Part shown: in pieces, positions 16,819 to 26,853 of the stretch | Numbering within the stretch: the first letter of the stretch is position 1 | Layout of the letters: the number at the start of each line of letters is the position of its first letter | NCBI GenBank assembly: GCA_024710405.1 | Contig: JANJUV010000019.1 | Location: 1 to 64,000 of the forward strand | Direction of reading: 5' to 3' | DNA from: Bacteroidales bacterium | GTDB taxonomy: Bacteria > Bacteroidota > Bacteroidia > Bacteroidales > F082 | DNA: 64,000 bases | The notes under the pieces: generated by a model | Databases searched by the model: none | What the model saw: the letters and a program-made list of their open reading frames with translations, nothing else | Told to the model about the DNA's origin: nothing | Program-made: the position numbers and the translations under genes

Positions 16819-18954
16819 CTATTTTACCATTCCAAGTTCATTGAGCATAAAGGCATATTCGAGGGCAGTTTCTTTGAGTACTTCAAATCGTCCTGATGCT
16901 CCACCATGTCCGAAATCCATATTGGTTTGCAAAAGCAATGTGTTGTTGTCAGTTTTGGTAGCCCGCAGTTTAGCTACCCACTTGGCCGGTTCCCAGTATT
17001 GTACCTGACTGTCGTGCAGTCCGGTGGTTACCAGTAGTGCGGGATATTCTTTAGCTTCCACATTGTCGTAAGGCGAATAGGAAAGCATATAATCGTAATA
17101 TGTTTTGTCGTTCGGATTGCCCCACTCGTCATATTCTCCGGTTGTAAGCGGTATGCTTTCGTCGAGCATGGTAGTAACCACATCCACAAAAGGAACCTGG
17201 GCAACAACTCCTTTCCACAGGTCAGGACGCATATTCATAACGGCACCTACGAGCAAACCTCCTGCACTGCCGCCCACCGCAAACATTTTTCCGGGGCTTG
17301 TGTAGCCTTCTGCAATCATAAATTCACCACAGGCGATGAAATCATGAAATGTATTCTTTTTGTGGAGCATTTTTCCGTTTTCGTACCATTGACGGCCCAT
17401 TTCTTCACCGCCGCGGATGTGTGTTATGGCATAAACAAAGCCACGGTCGAGCAGGCTTAGCCTCGAAGAACTGAAATAGGCATCCATGCTGGCTCCGTAT
17501 GAGCCATAACCATAGAGTACAAGGGGGTTGTTGCCATCTTTGACAACACCTTTTTTATAAACCAGCGAAACAGGAACTTTAACACCATCGTGTGAAGTGG
17601 CATAAACCCGTTCGCTAATATAACCGGCAGGATCATAACCACCAACAACTTCCTGTTGTTTGAGCAGGTTTTTTTCGCGGCTTGCCATATCAAAGTCGTA
17701 AATCGAGTTAGGTGTGGTGAGTGAAGTGTAACCATACCTCAGTTTGCTTGTTTCGAAATCAACATTGGTGCTCAGATAGGCAAGGTAGGTGGGTTCGCCA
17801 AAGTCCACATAGTAGTCTTCTGTGGCATCCCACCGCATTACCCTGAGTCTGATAAGGCCTTCATTGCGCTCCGAAACTGCCAGATATTGGCTGAAAACAC
17901 TGAAGTCTTCGATTAATACATCTTCGCGGTGGGCAATAACTTCGGTCCAGTGTTCCAGCTCTGTTTTGGCAACCGGAGTGCGCATCAGTTTGAAGTTGAT
18001 GGCATTGTGGTTGGTCCTGATGTAGAAATGATCGCCGAAATGATCAACACCATAAAGTAGATCGCGCTGACGGGGCTGAATCACTTTAAAGGCAGCTGAT
18101 GCATCATTGGCAGAAATAAACCTGTATTCGGAGCTTACTGTGCTTGTTGAACCAATAACAAGATATTCTTCAGATTTTGTTTTGTACACGAAAGTATTGA
18201 AGGTAGCGTCCTCTTCATGAAAAACGGTTTCGTCGGTTGAGGCATCAGTACCTATCTGGTGTTTCATGATTTTGTATGGTCTGAGTGATTCGTCCTTGAT
18301 GCTGTAAAAAAGTGTTTCGTTATCGTTGGCCCAGGCCATATTGCCTGAGGTGTTTGGGATGCTTTGGGGGTGAACTTCACCGCTTGTAAGGTCTTTAAAG
18401 TGAATGGTGTACTGCCTGCGGCTCACGGTGTCAACCGAATAAGCCATCATATTGTTGTCCGCACTGATTTTTAGTCCACCGATTTGATAATAGGCAAAGC
18501 CTTTTGCCATTTCGTTTACATTGAGGAGTATCTCTTCCGGGGCCTCCATGTTTTCTTTTTTACGGCAGTAAACCGGATACTCTTGTCCCTCCTCAAAACG
18601 AGTATAATAATAGTACCCGTTTAGCTTATAAGGCACGGAGATGTCGGTTTGCTGAATCCTGCCAAGCATTTCGTCAAACAACTGTTGTTGCAGGGTCTCG
18701 GTGTGTTTCAGGAAGCTTTTGGTGTAATCATTTTCGGCCTGCAGATAAGCGATTACTTCTGTGTTTTCACGATCATTTAACCAGTAATAGTTATCAACAC
18801 GTGTGTGGCCATGTGCTGTGAGTTCGTGCGGTATGATTTTGGCAAGCGGCGGTGCCGGTGTATTTGTTTTGCTGCTGTTGCACGAGGCAAGGCTGAAGAG
18901 GATAAAACTGGCTGACATAAGTATCAGAAAGGTTTTAGAGGTTTTTGTATTCAT
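16819..18954 (-). CDS. S9 family prolyl oligopeptidase / oligopeptidase B, lipoprotein
   Basis: The 711-residue product has a lipoprotein signal (ILFSLASC), a seven-bladed propeller region and a C-terminal alpha/beta hydrolase domain. The triad is visible as Ser about 560 (GGSAGGLLVG), Asp about 648 (TGLHDSQVQY) and His about 683 (FGHGGASGRF). ITHIRGGEEMG, also present, is typical of S9A enzymes. It should cleave short peptides after basic residues or proline in the periplasm. The long propeller and the Glu-rich region near DYNYYWLNDR favour oligopeptidase B (protease II) over prolyl oligopeptidase. It is read leftward, upstream of the small hypothetical gene and 37 bp downstream of a TonB receptor, so the two may share a transcript. 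Confidence 0.9.
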   Translation of the reverse strand: MNTKTSKTFLILMSASFILFSLASCNSSKTNTPAPPLAKIIPHELTAHGHTRVDNYYWLNDRENTEVIAYLQAENDYTKSFLKHTETLQQQLFDEMLGRIQQTDISVPYKLNGYYYYTRFEEGQEYPVYCRKKENMEAPEEILLNVNEMAKGFAYYQIGGLKISADNNMMAYSVDTVSRRQYTIHFKDLTSGEVHPQSIPNTSGNMAWANDNETLFYSIKDESLRPYKIMKHQIGTDASTDETVFHEEDATFNTFVYKTKSEEYLVIGSTSTVSSEYRFISANDASAAFKVIQPRQRDLLYGVDHFGDHFYIRTNHNAINFKLMRTPVAKTELEHWTEVIAHREDVLIEDFSVFSQYLAVSERNEGLIRLRVMRWDATEDYYVDFGEPTYLAYLSTNVDFETSKLRYGYTSLTTPNSIYDFDMASREKNLLKQQEVVGGYDPAGYISERVYATSHDGVKVPVSLVYKKGVVKDGNNPLVLYGYGSYGASMDAYFSSSRLSLLDRGFVYAITHIRGGEEMGRQWYENGKMLHKKNTFHDFIACGEFMIAEGYTSPGKMFAVGGSAGGLLVGAVMNMRPDLWKGVVAQVPFVDVVTTMLDESIPLTTGEYDEWGNPNDKTYYDYMLSYSPYDNVEAKEYPALLVTTGLHDSQVQYWEPAKWVAKLRATKTDNNTLLLQTNMDFGHGGASGRFEVLKETALEYAFMLNELGMVK

Positions 18955-18991
18955 TATGGTTTGTAATTAACATTCAAAAAACAGCAATCTA

Positions 18992-21328
18992 TTAAAATGA
19001 CAGGGTAAGTCCCAGACTGGGCATCAGGGGCAACTGCCGGACGACTTCGTTTGAGATACGGTCAACGTAGAACACATTTTCGCGGTTATATACGTTTGAC
19101 ACGCTGAAGTTAACCTCCAGTTCGGTTTTTTCACTGAAGAAAAACCTGCGTTTGATATCGGCATCAAGTCTGTGGTATGTTGGTAGTTCGCCTTTGTTCA
19201 GTTCAGCATAGATGATGCCGAGTTGTCCGTTGGCAGTGGTGTAATCGGTGTTGATGCCGTCCGAGAAGGGTAGGTATTCATAATAGCCTTGTACCTGTGT
19301 AAACGGAAATCCTGAACCGAAATTCCATCTGGTGCTGAATTCCCATTGTTTTCTGTCACCGGCCTGATAAGAAATGATCAGGTTAGTGTTGTGTCTGCGG
19401 TCATAGTGGGGTCGGTAGTTGTAGAGCTTCTTGTCTGCATCTTCATATTTTTTGTTCACAAATCCAAGTGAGTACACTGCCCACACATACAGGCGGTTTT
19501 TTTCGTATTTGAAGGCTATATCAGCGCCATAGGCTTCACCTTTTTCGATCATAAAGTCTTTCTTTAGCTGATCGGGTGTGCCGGGAGGTGCAGTTGATTC
19601 GTCATAAAGTTTGTTCCGGTTTAGGTTGGTAAGCTGTGTGAAATCTTTCAGGTAACCTTCAACATTGAGATTCAGGTTTCGCGAAAGATCAAATTCGGCT
19701 CCAAGGATATAGTGATTTGCTTTCTGCAGCTTGTGCGTGATTTCTTTGCCGTCGAACCTTGCCGGCAGGTTGTCGGGCCCTGAAAGAAAACCATAGAATA
19801 AATTCACCACATCACGGTCACTATTGGCTGCAATAAGGTTTTGCGAGTACATGCCAGTGGCCATTTTCAATCTGAACCTGTCCGTCACCAGATATTTCAT
19901 TGAAAGACGTGGTTCGGGCGAAATGTTTGACAGCGAGGCATACCACTGCATACGAAGTCCGGGTTCGAATAAAAGTTTGCCGAAATTCCCTTTGTAGCGC
20001 ACATAGCCCGCCAGTTCTGTCGTGTTTTCCACCTGGCTGATCACACGGCCAACACCGTTGGTGAAGTTGAATTCAGTGGTGAAACCGAGTATCTCAACCC
20101 CATACTTCAGCAGGTCTTTTCCAAGAAAATAGCTGAAATTGAATCCCATATTAAATCCGTCGATGCTGCTTGATCTGTCGGGACTGTTTTGTTCCGACAA
20201 ACGGGCATCGTAGGTCGAATAGGCAAGGTTACCCTCTATGAGGACAGGCGATTTGCCGGGAATAAGCACAAAATTTGATCCCCCTCCGGCCGATTTCCAC
20301 CCAAAATCGGACAGTGCTTTGTAGTTTTTTACTTCATCGTCAAAACTGAAGCCGAAGAAATTGATCTTGCTTCCGTTGGCTGCATGAATGGACAGCTTGC
20401 CATATACATCCAGAAAATTGAAAGGAAGACCGTTCTCATCAATGTATGAATACAGCGATTTGCTGGATTCGGCTAAATAGGAATTCTTAACCGACAACAC
20501 AAAAGTTGTGTTGGAACCATCCTCACGTTTTGCTTTTTTCAAAGGACCTTCCACAAGCAGTTTCCCTCCAAATGTGCTGGCGCCGGCCTTGCCCGAAATC
20601 CGGTTTTTATTCCCGTCGCGTGTGGTAATGTCCATCACGGAAGAAATCCTTCCGCCATAATCAGCACCGAAACCTCCGGTGAACACTTCTGCATTGCGCA
20701 TGATATCAGTGTCGAAAACCGAAAACAATCCGATGGAGTGAAACGGATTATACACAACCATCCCGTCAAGCAACACTTTGTTTTGTATGGGCGAACCTCC
20801 GCGTATGTATAATTGCCCGCCCTGATCGCCGGTAAACACCACTCCGGGAATAACCTGAAGGTACTGAGCCAGATCGGATTGGCCGCCTATAGAAGGTAAT
20901 CGCTTTAATATCTTAGGTGTTATATTGATGACGGAGGTTTTGGTTTCGGTAAGAGCCTCCACTTTTTCGGCCGTAACATTAACCGTTTCGAGGCTGACAC
21001 TTGATTGTTTCAGATAATATTTTTTGTTTAACACATCACCTGCTTTCACAGAAAGGTCAATGGTTATGGTGTCATAGCCCAGATATGTTACCAGTAATGT
21101 GTAACGCCCGGGCGGAATCCTGGTGATGCTGAAATAGCCATTAATATCTGTTGATGCTCCAAAGGAAGTCCCTTGCAGATAAACGTTGGAAAACATTACT
21201 GCCTCACCGGTAGCTTCTTCGTAAACGAATCCCCTGACAATGCCTTCCTGAGCAAATGCAGGCTTCAATATAACCAATGAAATAAAAAACAACGCTATCT
21301 GGAACGAACGAAGGAAAGAAATTCTCAT
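18992..21328 (-). CDS. TonB-dependent receptor with carboxypeptidase-regulatory-like domain
   Basis: A signal peptide (LVILKPAFAQ) is followed by a CarboxypepD_reg-like domain (about residues 28-115, GIVRGFVYEEATGEAV and DINGYFSITRIPPGRY), a plug domain (LPSIGGQSDLAQYLQVIPGV, LYIRGGSPIQNKVLLDG) and a 22-strand-type barrel ending in an aromatic residue (LGLTLSF). At 778 residues it is shorter than SusC proteins and has no SusD partner next to it. The ligand is unknown; siderophores, cobalamin or peptides are all possible. The gene is leftward and close to the S9 peptidase, which would fit peptide uptake, but that is inference. Confidence 0.9.
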   Translation of the reverse strand: MRISFLRSFQIALFFISLVILKPAFAQEGIVRGFVYEEATGEAVMFSNVYLQGTSFGASTDINGYFSITRIPPGRYTLLVTYLGYDTITIDLSVKAGDVLNKKYYLKQSSVSLETVNVTAEKVEALTETKTSVINITPKILKRLPSIGGQSDLAQYLQVIPGVVFTGDQGGQLYIRGGSPIQNKVLLDGMVVYNPFHSIGLFSVFDTDIMRNAEVFTGGFGADYGGRISSVMDITTRDGNKNRISGKAGASTFGGKLLVEGPLKKAKREDGSNTTFVLSVKNSYLAESSKSLYSYIDENGLPFNFLDVYGKLSIHAANGSKINFFGFSFDDEVKNYKALSDFGWKSAGGGSNFVLIPGKSPVLIEGNLAYSTYDARLSEQNSPDRSSSIDGFNMGFNFSYFLGKDLLKYGVEILGFTTEFNFTNGVGRVISQVENTTELAGYVRYKGNFGKLLFEPGLRMQWYASLSNISPEPRLSMKYLVTDRFRLKMATGMYSQNLIAANSDRDVVNLFYGFLSGPDNLPARFDGKEITHKLQKANHYILGAEFDLSRNLNLNVEGYLKDFTQLTNLNRNKLYDESTAPPGTPDQLKKDFMIEKGEAYGADIAFKYEKNRLYVWAVYSLGFVNKKYEDADKKLYNYRPHYDRRHNTNLIISYQAGDRKQWEFSTRWNFGSGFPFTQVQGYYEYLPFSDGINTDYTTANGQLGIIYAELNKGELPTYHRLDADIKRRFFFSEKTELEVNFSVSNVYNRENVFYVDRISNEVVRQLPLMPSLGLTLSF

Positions 21329-21490
21329 AAAATAGCAAATTATGCTGAATAGACACTCTTAACGACCCGAATATTGCATGATCAGAACGGGTTTGCAAAG
21401 AAACGAAAAACCATGGTTTATCGTGTGCCTGATTGCATAAATAAACCGGCAAAAATGAATGAAGAAGCGTGTTGTGCGTGTGCAACAGGT

Positions 21491-22375
21491 TTAATGATTC
21501 CTTAATTCCGAAGCTTTTCGGATGAGTTCGGTTTCTGAATCCGAAATTTCGGGCGGCAACACGATTTTTAAGTGAAGCAACAGATTACCCCGTTCGATGC
21601 TGCCATATTCAGGCATGCCTAAATTCTTTAACCTGAGCATAGCACCGGTCTGGGTGTTGGCTTTCACAGGTACCTGTATGGTTTTCCCGAACACTTCAGT
21701 GTGCACTTTTCCTCCCAGAACCGCTGTATAAAAATCGACAGGAACAGTTTTCATGAGTTCTTTTTCTTCGAAGCTGTATTCCGGATGTGGAATTAGTTTA
21801 ACATGGATCAGCAGGTCGCCCGATGCGCCTCCGTTTCGTCCGGACTGGCCTTTTCCTTTCATCCGCAGTAACTGGCCATCTCTGACTCCGGCTTTAATGG
21901 TCATCTTAACCTGATTGTCGTTCACCAGCACTATCCGTTCGGTTCCGTGGTATGCTTCTGACAAACTAAGCTCCAGCACAGATTCAAGATCGCGGCCCCT
22001 CATCGCACGTTGTTTCGGCCTGCCAAAACCAGTAGACTGGCTCCCAAAAAATGCTTCGAAAAAATCTGAAAAGCCAGTCCCGCCCCCGAAAAAGTCTCCG
22101 AATTCATCATTACGCCCGGCCTGTCTTCCGGTGCTGTAGCTACCTCCCCGTTGTTTCCAGTTTTGACCCAACTGGTCGTATTTCTTTCTTTTTTCAGGAT
22201 CACCCAGCACTTCATAAGCCTCCGAAATTTCCTTGAATTTGTCTTCGGCGGATTTATTTCCCTGATTTTTATCGGGATGAAACTGAACGGCGAGCTTGCG
22301 GTATTTTTTCTTGATCTCTTCCGCCCCGGCTGTCTTTGGAACACCAAGTACCTGATAATAATCCTTGTAATCCAT
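21491..22375 (-). CDS. DnaJ-family co-chaperone, CbpA-like
   Basis: The 294-residue protein has an N-terminal J domain with the HPD motif at residues 33-35, a Gly/Phe-rich linker ([20 protein letters not shown]), and two C-terminal substrate-binding beta domains. The cysteine-rich zinc domain of true DnaJ is missing, which places it with CbpA/DjlA-type co-chaperones. It should stimulate the ATPase of DnaK in the cytoplasm. It is the last of three leftward genes with the LiaF-like and PspC genes, 109 bp from the former, which suggests a shared stress role. Confidence 0.92.
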   Translation of the reverse strand: MDYKDYYQVLGVPKTAGAEEIKKKYRKLAVQFHPDKNQGNKSAEDKFKEISEAYEVLGDPEKRKKYDQLGQNWKQRGGSYSTGRQAGRNDEFGDFFGGGTGFSDFFEAFFGSQSTGFGRPKQRAMRGRDLESVLELSLSEAYHGTERIVLVNDNQVKMTIKAGVRDGQLLRMKGKGQSGRNGGASGDLLIHVKLIPHPEYSFEEKELMKTVPVDFYTAVLGGKVHTEVFGKTIQVPVKANTQTGAMLRLKNLGMPEYGSIERGNLLLHLKIVLPPEISDSETELIRKASELRNH

Positions 22376-22484
22376 TGCTAATATCGGATCAAATCCAATG
22401 CCAACCTATGGCAACAGAAAAATTGTCAGTTGCAGTAAATCAATGTGGCTTCGCCGAAATAGTCTGTTGAGCGTTTTTGTTTGT

Positions 22485-23408
22485 TTACTTTCGGTTGACC
22501 GTAAAGCTCGACACGGCTGCATCAACCTTAATGGTTATTTTTTGTGATGCGCTTTCAAAACCCTCCGTTTCATATATACCTTTATCGAGTTTTGTGAATC
22601 CTTCAAGATTTCGGCTCGAGAGCACCGTGCTTCCTTCGACCCGGCAACCGGCCGAATCGGGCACCTGTACTTCGATGGATGAGGCTGCTGCGCTGATGTC
22701 AACTTCGGTTTCGGGATTCAATCCGCCCAGATACAGCCTGATACTCGTTGCACCGCCATCTATGTCTAATTTGCTGACCTTGAAATTGCGGAGGTCGAAC
22801 CTGAAGTCTGCAGCACCAATGTCAATATCCATATCCCATACCGGATCGGGATGGAGCAACAGGCTTACTTCGTTCTTGTTCTTTTTGCCAACGTGCAGGT
22901 CTGTTTCCTGTTTCACCTGAATTGTAACTTCGTTTTCGAATTCCTCAACCTTATACGAGTAACTCATGGCCCGACCCGATTTGGCAAATTCGAACAGTTT
23001 CGCTGTGGTTCCGTCGAGCCTGAACTCACCGGCAGCGGCATCCAGCTTAAGTTTAGCCTTGTTGATGCCATCTGTCATCTCTTCAGAAAAGTACTGGTCT
23101 TCATAGCGGCCTTCATCACGGCTTTCGTCCCTGTCGTAATACCTGAACACAGGTCTGCGTTCTGAAAACCCGTCAGTACGGTTTTTCTGTACATAGAACC
23201 CTATGGTCAATGCGGCCACCAAAAGCGACAACAGGGTTTTCAATACCCCGTTGATGGGCATAATGGAGATGCCCCATAAAATCAGAAGCACAGGCCAGAG
23301 CCTCCAGAACATGCCCCAGTCAAAATAAATAAGGTCAAGCTTGTCAAAAAGAAATAGAAATCCGATGACAATTAATGTAACCCCCCAAAAAATATTTCCG
23401 CTTTTCAT
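22485..23408 (-). CDS. LiaF-like membrane protein with toastrack-type domain
   Basis: The 307-residue protein starts with three or four short membrane helices (NIFWGVTLIVIGFLFLF, WRLWPVLLILWGISI, LLSLLVAALTIGF) of the LiaI/LiaF-TM type. A charged linker (DRDESRDEGRYEDQY) leads to a beta-rich C-terminal domain with repeated hydrophobic/acidic strands (LKLDAAAGEFRLDG, SKLDIDGGATSIRLYLGG), as in LiaF 'toastrack' or putative adhesin domains. The family acts in envelope stress sensing. Its ATG overlaps the stop of the PspC gene by 4 bp, indicating translational coupling. The function is inferred from architecture and neighbour. Confidence 0.8.
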   Translation of the reverse strand: MKSGNIFWGVTLIVIGFLFLFDKLDLIYFDWGMFWRLWPVLLILWGISIMPINGVLKTLLSLLVAALTIGFYVQKNRTDGFSERRPVFRYYDRDESRDEGRYEDQYFSEEMTDGINKAKLKLDAAAGEFRLDGTTAKLFEFAKSGRAMSYSYKVEEFENEVTIQVKQETDLHVGKKNKNEVSLLLHPDPVWDMDIDIGAADFRFDLRNFKVSKLDIDGGATSIRLYLGGLNPETEVDISAAASSIEVQVPDSAGCRVEGSTVLSSRNLEGFTKLDKGIYETEGFESASQKITIKVDAAVSSFTVNRK

Positions 23409-23893
23409 GATATTTTACTTTTAAATGCCGGTGTTAAGATAATGATACCCAAAATGATGATAAGCACAGGCCAGAAATCTCCTACGCTGAAATCCGGCAA
23501 CAATGCCGCTGAAAGAAACAGAATCCCCAGGCCGATAAGTATCAACCCTGTGATCAATTGGCCTTTGCTGCGCTTTTTTTCTGTCTTGTCTGTGTTCCAG
23601 TCAAATTTTGTTTCGATGATTACCGGGTCATCTGCCGTGCCGGCGGTTTCCTCAGCTGTCGCATTGGATTGGTTCTGCTGTTGCCCTGAGGCCGCCAGCC
23701 AGGGTTTGTCTTCAGGCAGTACGATCCATAAAATGATGTAGGCCAGTAATCCTCCACCGCCAAGCAAAACAAGCAGCACAAATACCAGCCTGACCACCAC
23801 CGGATCAATCTTCAGGTACGCAGCAATACCGCCACAAACCCCCGCAATGACCCTTTCTGATATACTCCTTTTTAAACTTCTTTCCTGTGTCAT
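23405..23893 (-). CDS. PspC domain protein
   Basis: The N-terminal 60 residues hold a PspC domain (RSISERVIAGVCGGIAAYL then VVRLVFVLLVLLGGGGLLAYI), followed by a polar linker rich in Gln, Ala and Thr and two more membrane helices (GLILIGLGILFLSAALL, FWPVLIIILGIIILTPAF) of LiaI type. PspC proteins sit in the inner membrane and sense or counter envelope damage. The ATG at 23893 is chosen over an upstream in-frame ATG at 23956, because the domain begins right after it and the promoter lies in between. It is the first gene of the pspC-liaF-like pair. Confidence 0.85.
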   Translation of the reverse strand: MTQERSLKRSISERVIAGVCGGIAAYLKIDPVVVRLVFVLLVLLGGGGLLAYIILWIVLPEDKPWLAASGQQQNQSNATAEETAGTADDPVIIETKFDWNTDKTEKKRSKGQLITGLILIGLGILFLSAALLPDFSVGDFWPVLIIILGIIILTPAFKSKIS

Positions 23894-23953
23894 TTTTTTA
23901 ATTGAATTAAATGAGTTGACCTTTATACGGCAAAAACACTTCCTTCTGCCTGA

Positions 23954-23961
23954 CAAAGATA
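23954..23961 (-). promoter_or_regulatory. Probable -7 element for the pspC operon
   Basis: Read leftward, TATCTTTG at 23961-23954 matches TAnnTTTG and lies 60 bp before the ATG at 23893. No good TTTG is seen at the expected -33 distance. Confidence 0.45.
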
Positions 23962-24089
23962 TACAACAAAGACAGAAGAATTTCTGATTGGTTGCAATTA
24001 GTGGAATATGCCGGGTTCATAAAATGGTTTACTTCTCATAATCCTGTTCTAAGTTTAAACCAACTGTAAACCTATTTCAATACAAGACA

Positions 24090-24113
24090 CTCCAAACCTC
24101 CAAACCTCCAAAC
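24090..24113. repeat. Octamer array (CTCCAAAC) x3
   Basis: Three perfect 8-bp units run from 24090 to 24113, followed by a degenerate unit (CCTCAAA). The array sits in the 344-bp gap between the divergent pspC and isocitrate dehydrogenase genes. Confidence 0.7.
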
Positions 24114-24168
24114 CCTCAAATATTCAATTTTCTTCATATGAAAACATCTCCCTGATCAAACATTTTTG

Positions 24169-24176
24169 TATCTTTA
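24169..24176 (+). promoter_or_regulatory. Possible -7 element for icd-gltA
   Basis: TATCTTTA at 24169-24176 is one base from TAnnTTTG and lies 61 bp before the ATG of the isocitrate dehydrogenase gene. The -33 element is not clear. Confidence 0.4.
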
Positions 24177-24237
24177 CGGTTCTTTTTTCACAACACTGTT
24201 TAAAACAACAACCAAATAAATAAAACACTGATTTAGA

Positions 24238-25467
24238 ATGAGAAAGATTCATGTTGCCAATCCAGTGGTGGAGCTCGACGGAGATGAAATGACCCGGGTG
24301 ATCTGGAAGTACATCAAAGACAAACTCATCATGCCCTATCTCGAACTCGAGATTAAATACTTCGATCTGGGCATCGAAAACCGCGACATTACTGTTGACA
24401 GGGTTACAGTGGATGCTGCACACGCTATCCAGAAATACAATGTAGGCATCAAATGTGCCACCATCACTCCCGACGAAAACAGGGTGAAAGAGTTTAATCT
24501 GGTGCAGATGTACAAGTCGCCCAACGGCACCATTCGTAATATACTGGGCGGTACAGTGTTCCGTGAACCTATCATCATCAACAATATTCCCAGGCTGGTT
24601 CCGGGTTGGAAACAACCCATCGTGATCGGACGTCATGCCTTTGGCGACCAGTACCGGGCAACTGATTTTGTTACCAGGGGAAGAGGTAAACTGACCATCA
24701 CTTTCACCCCTGAAGACGGTGGCGAAGTGCAGCAATACGAGGTGTATCAGTTTCGTGAGGACGGCGTGGCACTTGCTATGTACAACACGGATGATTCGAT
24801 CCGTGGTTTTGCGCATTCGTGCTTTAATATGGCACTGCAGAAAAAATGGCCGTTGTATCTTTCAACCAAGAACACCATTTTGAAACAGTACGATGGCAGG
24901 TTTAAGGATATTTTTGAAGAAATTTATGAAGCCGATTATAAGAAACTGTTTGCCGAAGCAGCTATCACCTACGAACACCGGCTCATTGACGATATGGTGG
25001 CTGCCGCGTTGAAATGGAGCGGTGGTTTTGTGTGGGCATGCAAAAACTATGACGGTGATGTGCAGTCCGACACACTTGCACAGGGATTCGGTTCGCTTGG
25101 CTTGATGACATCCGTCCTCGTCACTCCCGATGGTAAAACCATAGAAGCCGAAGCAGCACATGGCACTGTTACCCGTCATTACCGGGAACACCAGAAAGGC
25201 AGGCCGACTTCCACAAACCCGATTGCTTCCATTTTTGCCTGGACACGCGGTCTGGCACATCGCGGAAAACTTGATGGAAATGAAGCGCTTGTGCATTTCT
25301 GTCAGACCCTCGAAGATGTCTGTGTGAAAACCGTTGAATCGGGCAGAATGACAAAAGACCTGGCTATGCTCATTTACGGTGACGACCTGAAACAGGAACA
25401 TTATTTGTACACCGAAGATTTTCTGTCGGAACTGGATAAGGAACTGTACAAAAGACTCAACCAATAA
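24238..25467 (+). CDS. NADP-dependent isocitrate dehydrogenase, eukaryote-like type
   Basis: The 409-residue protein converts isocitrate to 2-oxoglutarate and CO2 in the cytoplasm. It has the pattern of the homodimeric eukaryote-like enzyme: [12 protein letters not shown] at the N terminus, [20 protein letters not shown] for isocitrate binding, and [14 protein letters not shown] plus [13 protein letters not shown] near the coenzyme site; the H and R of TVTRHYR suggest NADP. Length and motifs are complete. It is 30 bp upstream of citrate synthase and likely co-transcribed, so two enzymes of the oxidative branch of the TCA cycle are encoded together; no aconitase is in the window. Confidence 0.95.
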   Translation: MRKIHVANPVVELDGDEMTRVIWKYIKDKLIMPYLELEIKYFDLGIENRDITVDRVTVDAAHAIQKYNVGIKCATITPDENRVKEFNLVQMYKSPNGTIRNILGGTVFREPIIINNIPRLVPGWKQPIVIGRHAFGDQYRATDFVTRGRGKLTITFTPEDGGEVQQYEVYQFREDGVALAMYNTDDSIRGFAHSCFNMALQKKWPLYLSTKNTILKQYDGRFKDIFEEIYEADYKKLFAEAAITYEHRLIDDMVAAALKWSGGFVWACKNYDGDVQSDTLAQGFGSLGLMTSVLVTPDGKTIEAEAAHGTVTRHYREHQKGRPTSTNPIASIFAWTRGLAHRGKLDGNEALVHFCQTLEDVCVKTVESGRMTKDLAMLIYGDDLKQEHYLYTEDFLSELDKELYKRLNQ

Positions 25468-25497
25468 AACCATTAAAACAACATAACCGATAAAAAT

Positions 25498-26835
25498 ATG
25501 TCAAATCTGAAACAAGTATTAAGGGAAAAAATTGAGGATTGGCGGCCAAGAACCAAAACTCTGCTCCAGGAACATGGCGACAAGGTTATCGACAAAGTAA
25601 CCGTAAGTCAGATCATTGGCGGTATGCGCGGAATCAAGTGTCTGGTGACCGATATATCCTACCTTGATCCCAGCGAAGGTATCAGATACCGCGGATATAC
25701 CCTATCTGAAGTATTCCAGCTTCTGCCAAAACCCAAAAATGCAGAGATGCCTTATGTTGAAGGCCTGCTTTATCTGCTGCTCACAGGTGATATCCCGACC
25801 GAGTCTCAGGCAAACGACCTCGTTGATGAGTTTTCGAAACGCAGGATATTGCCCCGGTATGTGTATGAGGTGATCGACGCCTGGCCATGCTGCAGCCACC
25901 CTATGGCTATGTTTTCCTCGGCAATCCTTGCCATGGCCCGCGAATCATTCTTTGCAAAAAAATATAAAGCCGGTATCAATAAAAATGATTACTGGGATCC
26001 AATGTTCGAGGACTCGCTGAACATGCTGGCGAAGCTTCCGGAAATAGGCACTTATATTTATGCCAAGCTTTATCGCGATGGCAAACGAATTGTCGGGAAC
26101 CCCGACCTTGACCTCGGAGCCAATTTCGCCCATATGATGGGCAAAGCCAAGCCTTATGATGATGTGGCCCGCATGCACTTCATCATACATGCTGACCATG
26201 AAAGCGGAAATGTGAGCGCACATACTGCCCATTTGGTCGGAAGTTCACTTTCGGATGTGTATCTGGCTACATCAGCCATGATCAACGGACTGGCCGGACC
26301 GCTGCACGGTCTTGCCAATCAGGAAGTGCTTCGGTGGCTGCAGGACCTCATGGACAAAATGGGTGGCGAAACGCCTACAGAAGATGAAATGAAACAATTT
26401 GTCTGGGATACCCTTCACAGCGGACAGGTAATTCCCGGTTTCGGCCATGCAGTTTTGCGCAAAACCGACCCGAGGTATATGATCCAGCGTGAGTTCAGTT
26501 TGAAACACCTTGCCGACGACCCGATCTTCAAATACGTTGACCTGCTCTACCGCGTGGCCCCGCCCATCCTCAAGGAACACGGCAAAGCCAAGAACCCATG
26601 GCCGAATGTGGACGCCCAGTCCGGTGTCATCCAGTGGCATTATGGTGTTACAGAATACGATTTCTACACAGTGCTGTTCGGAATAGGAAGGGCAATCGGT
26701 ATTGCCGCCAACCTGATCTGGGACAGAGCACTGGGATATCCGCTCGAAAGACCCAAATCCGTAACCACCGAAATGCTCGAAGAAATGGTGGGCATCAAAC
26801 AGCAACACATTACCAAAGATATGGCAGACGAGTAG
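25498..26835 (+). CDS. Citrate synthase, eukaryote-like type
   Basis: The 445-residue enzyme condenses acetyl-CoA and oxaloacetate. The catalytic residues are visible: His in GLAGPLHGLANQE, His in PGFGHAVLRKTDPRY and Asp in NVDAQSGVIQWHYG. The N-terminal section (LKQVLREKIEDWRP, GMRGIKCLVTDISYLDP) and the overall pattern are closer to mitochondrial than to the E. coli hexameric enzyme; from memory this type is common in Bacteroidales. Gln replaces the usual His in NVDAHSG, a small deviation next to the catalytic Asp. It is the second gene of the icd operon and is followed by a terminator. Confidence 0.95.
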   Translation: MSNLKQVLREKIEDWRPRTKTLLQEHGDKVIDKVTVSQIIGGMRGIKCLVTDISYLDPSEGIRYRGYTLSEVFQLLPKPKNAEMPYVEGLLYLLLTGDIPTESQANDLVDEFSKRRILPRYVYEVIDAWPCCSHPMAMFSSAILAMARESFFAKKYKAGINKNDYWDPMFEDSLNMLAKLPEIGTYIYAKLYRDGKRIVGNPDLDLGANFAHMMGKAKPYDDVARMHFIIHADHESGNVSAHTAHLVGSSLSDVYLATSAMINGLAGPLHGLANQEVLRWLQDLMDKMGGETPTEDEMKQFVWDTLHSGQVIPGFGHAVLRKTDPRYMIQREFSLKHLADDPIFKYVDLLYRVAPPILKEHGKAKNPWPNVDAQSGVIQWHYGVTEYDFYTVLFGIGRAIGIAANLIWDRALGYPLERPKSVTTEMLEEMVGIKQQHITKDMADE

Positions 26836-26853
26836 TCAACTGCCAAATGCAAC

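Noticed and set aside
24124-24816. 230-residue antisense open frame over isocitrate dehydrogenase
   Set aside because: Opposite strand of a conserved enzyme gene, with no recognisable motif.
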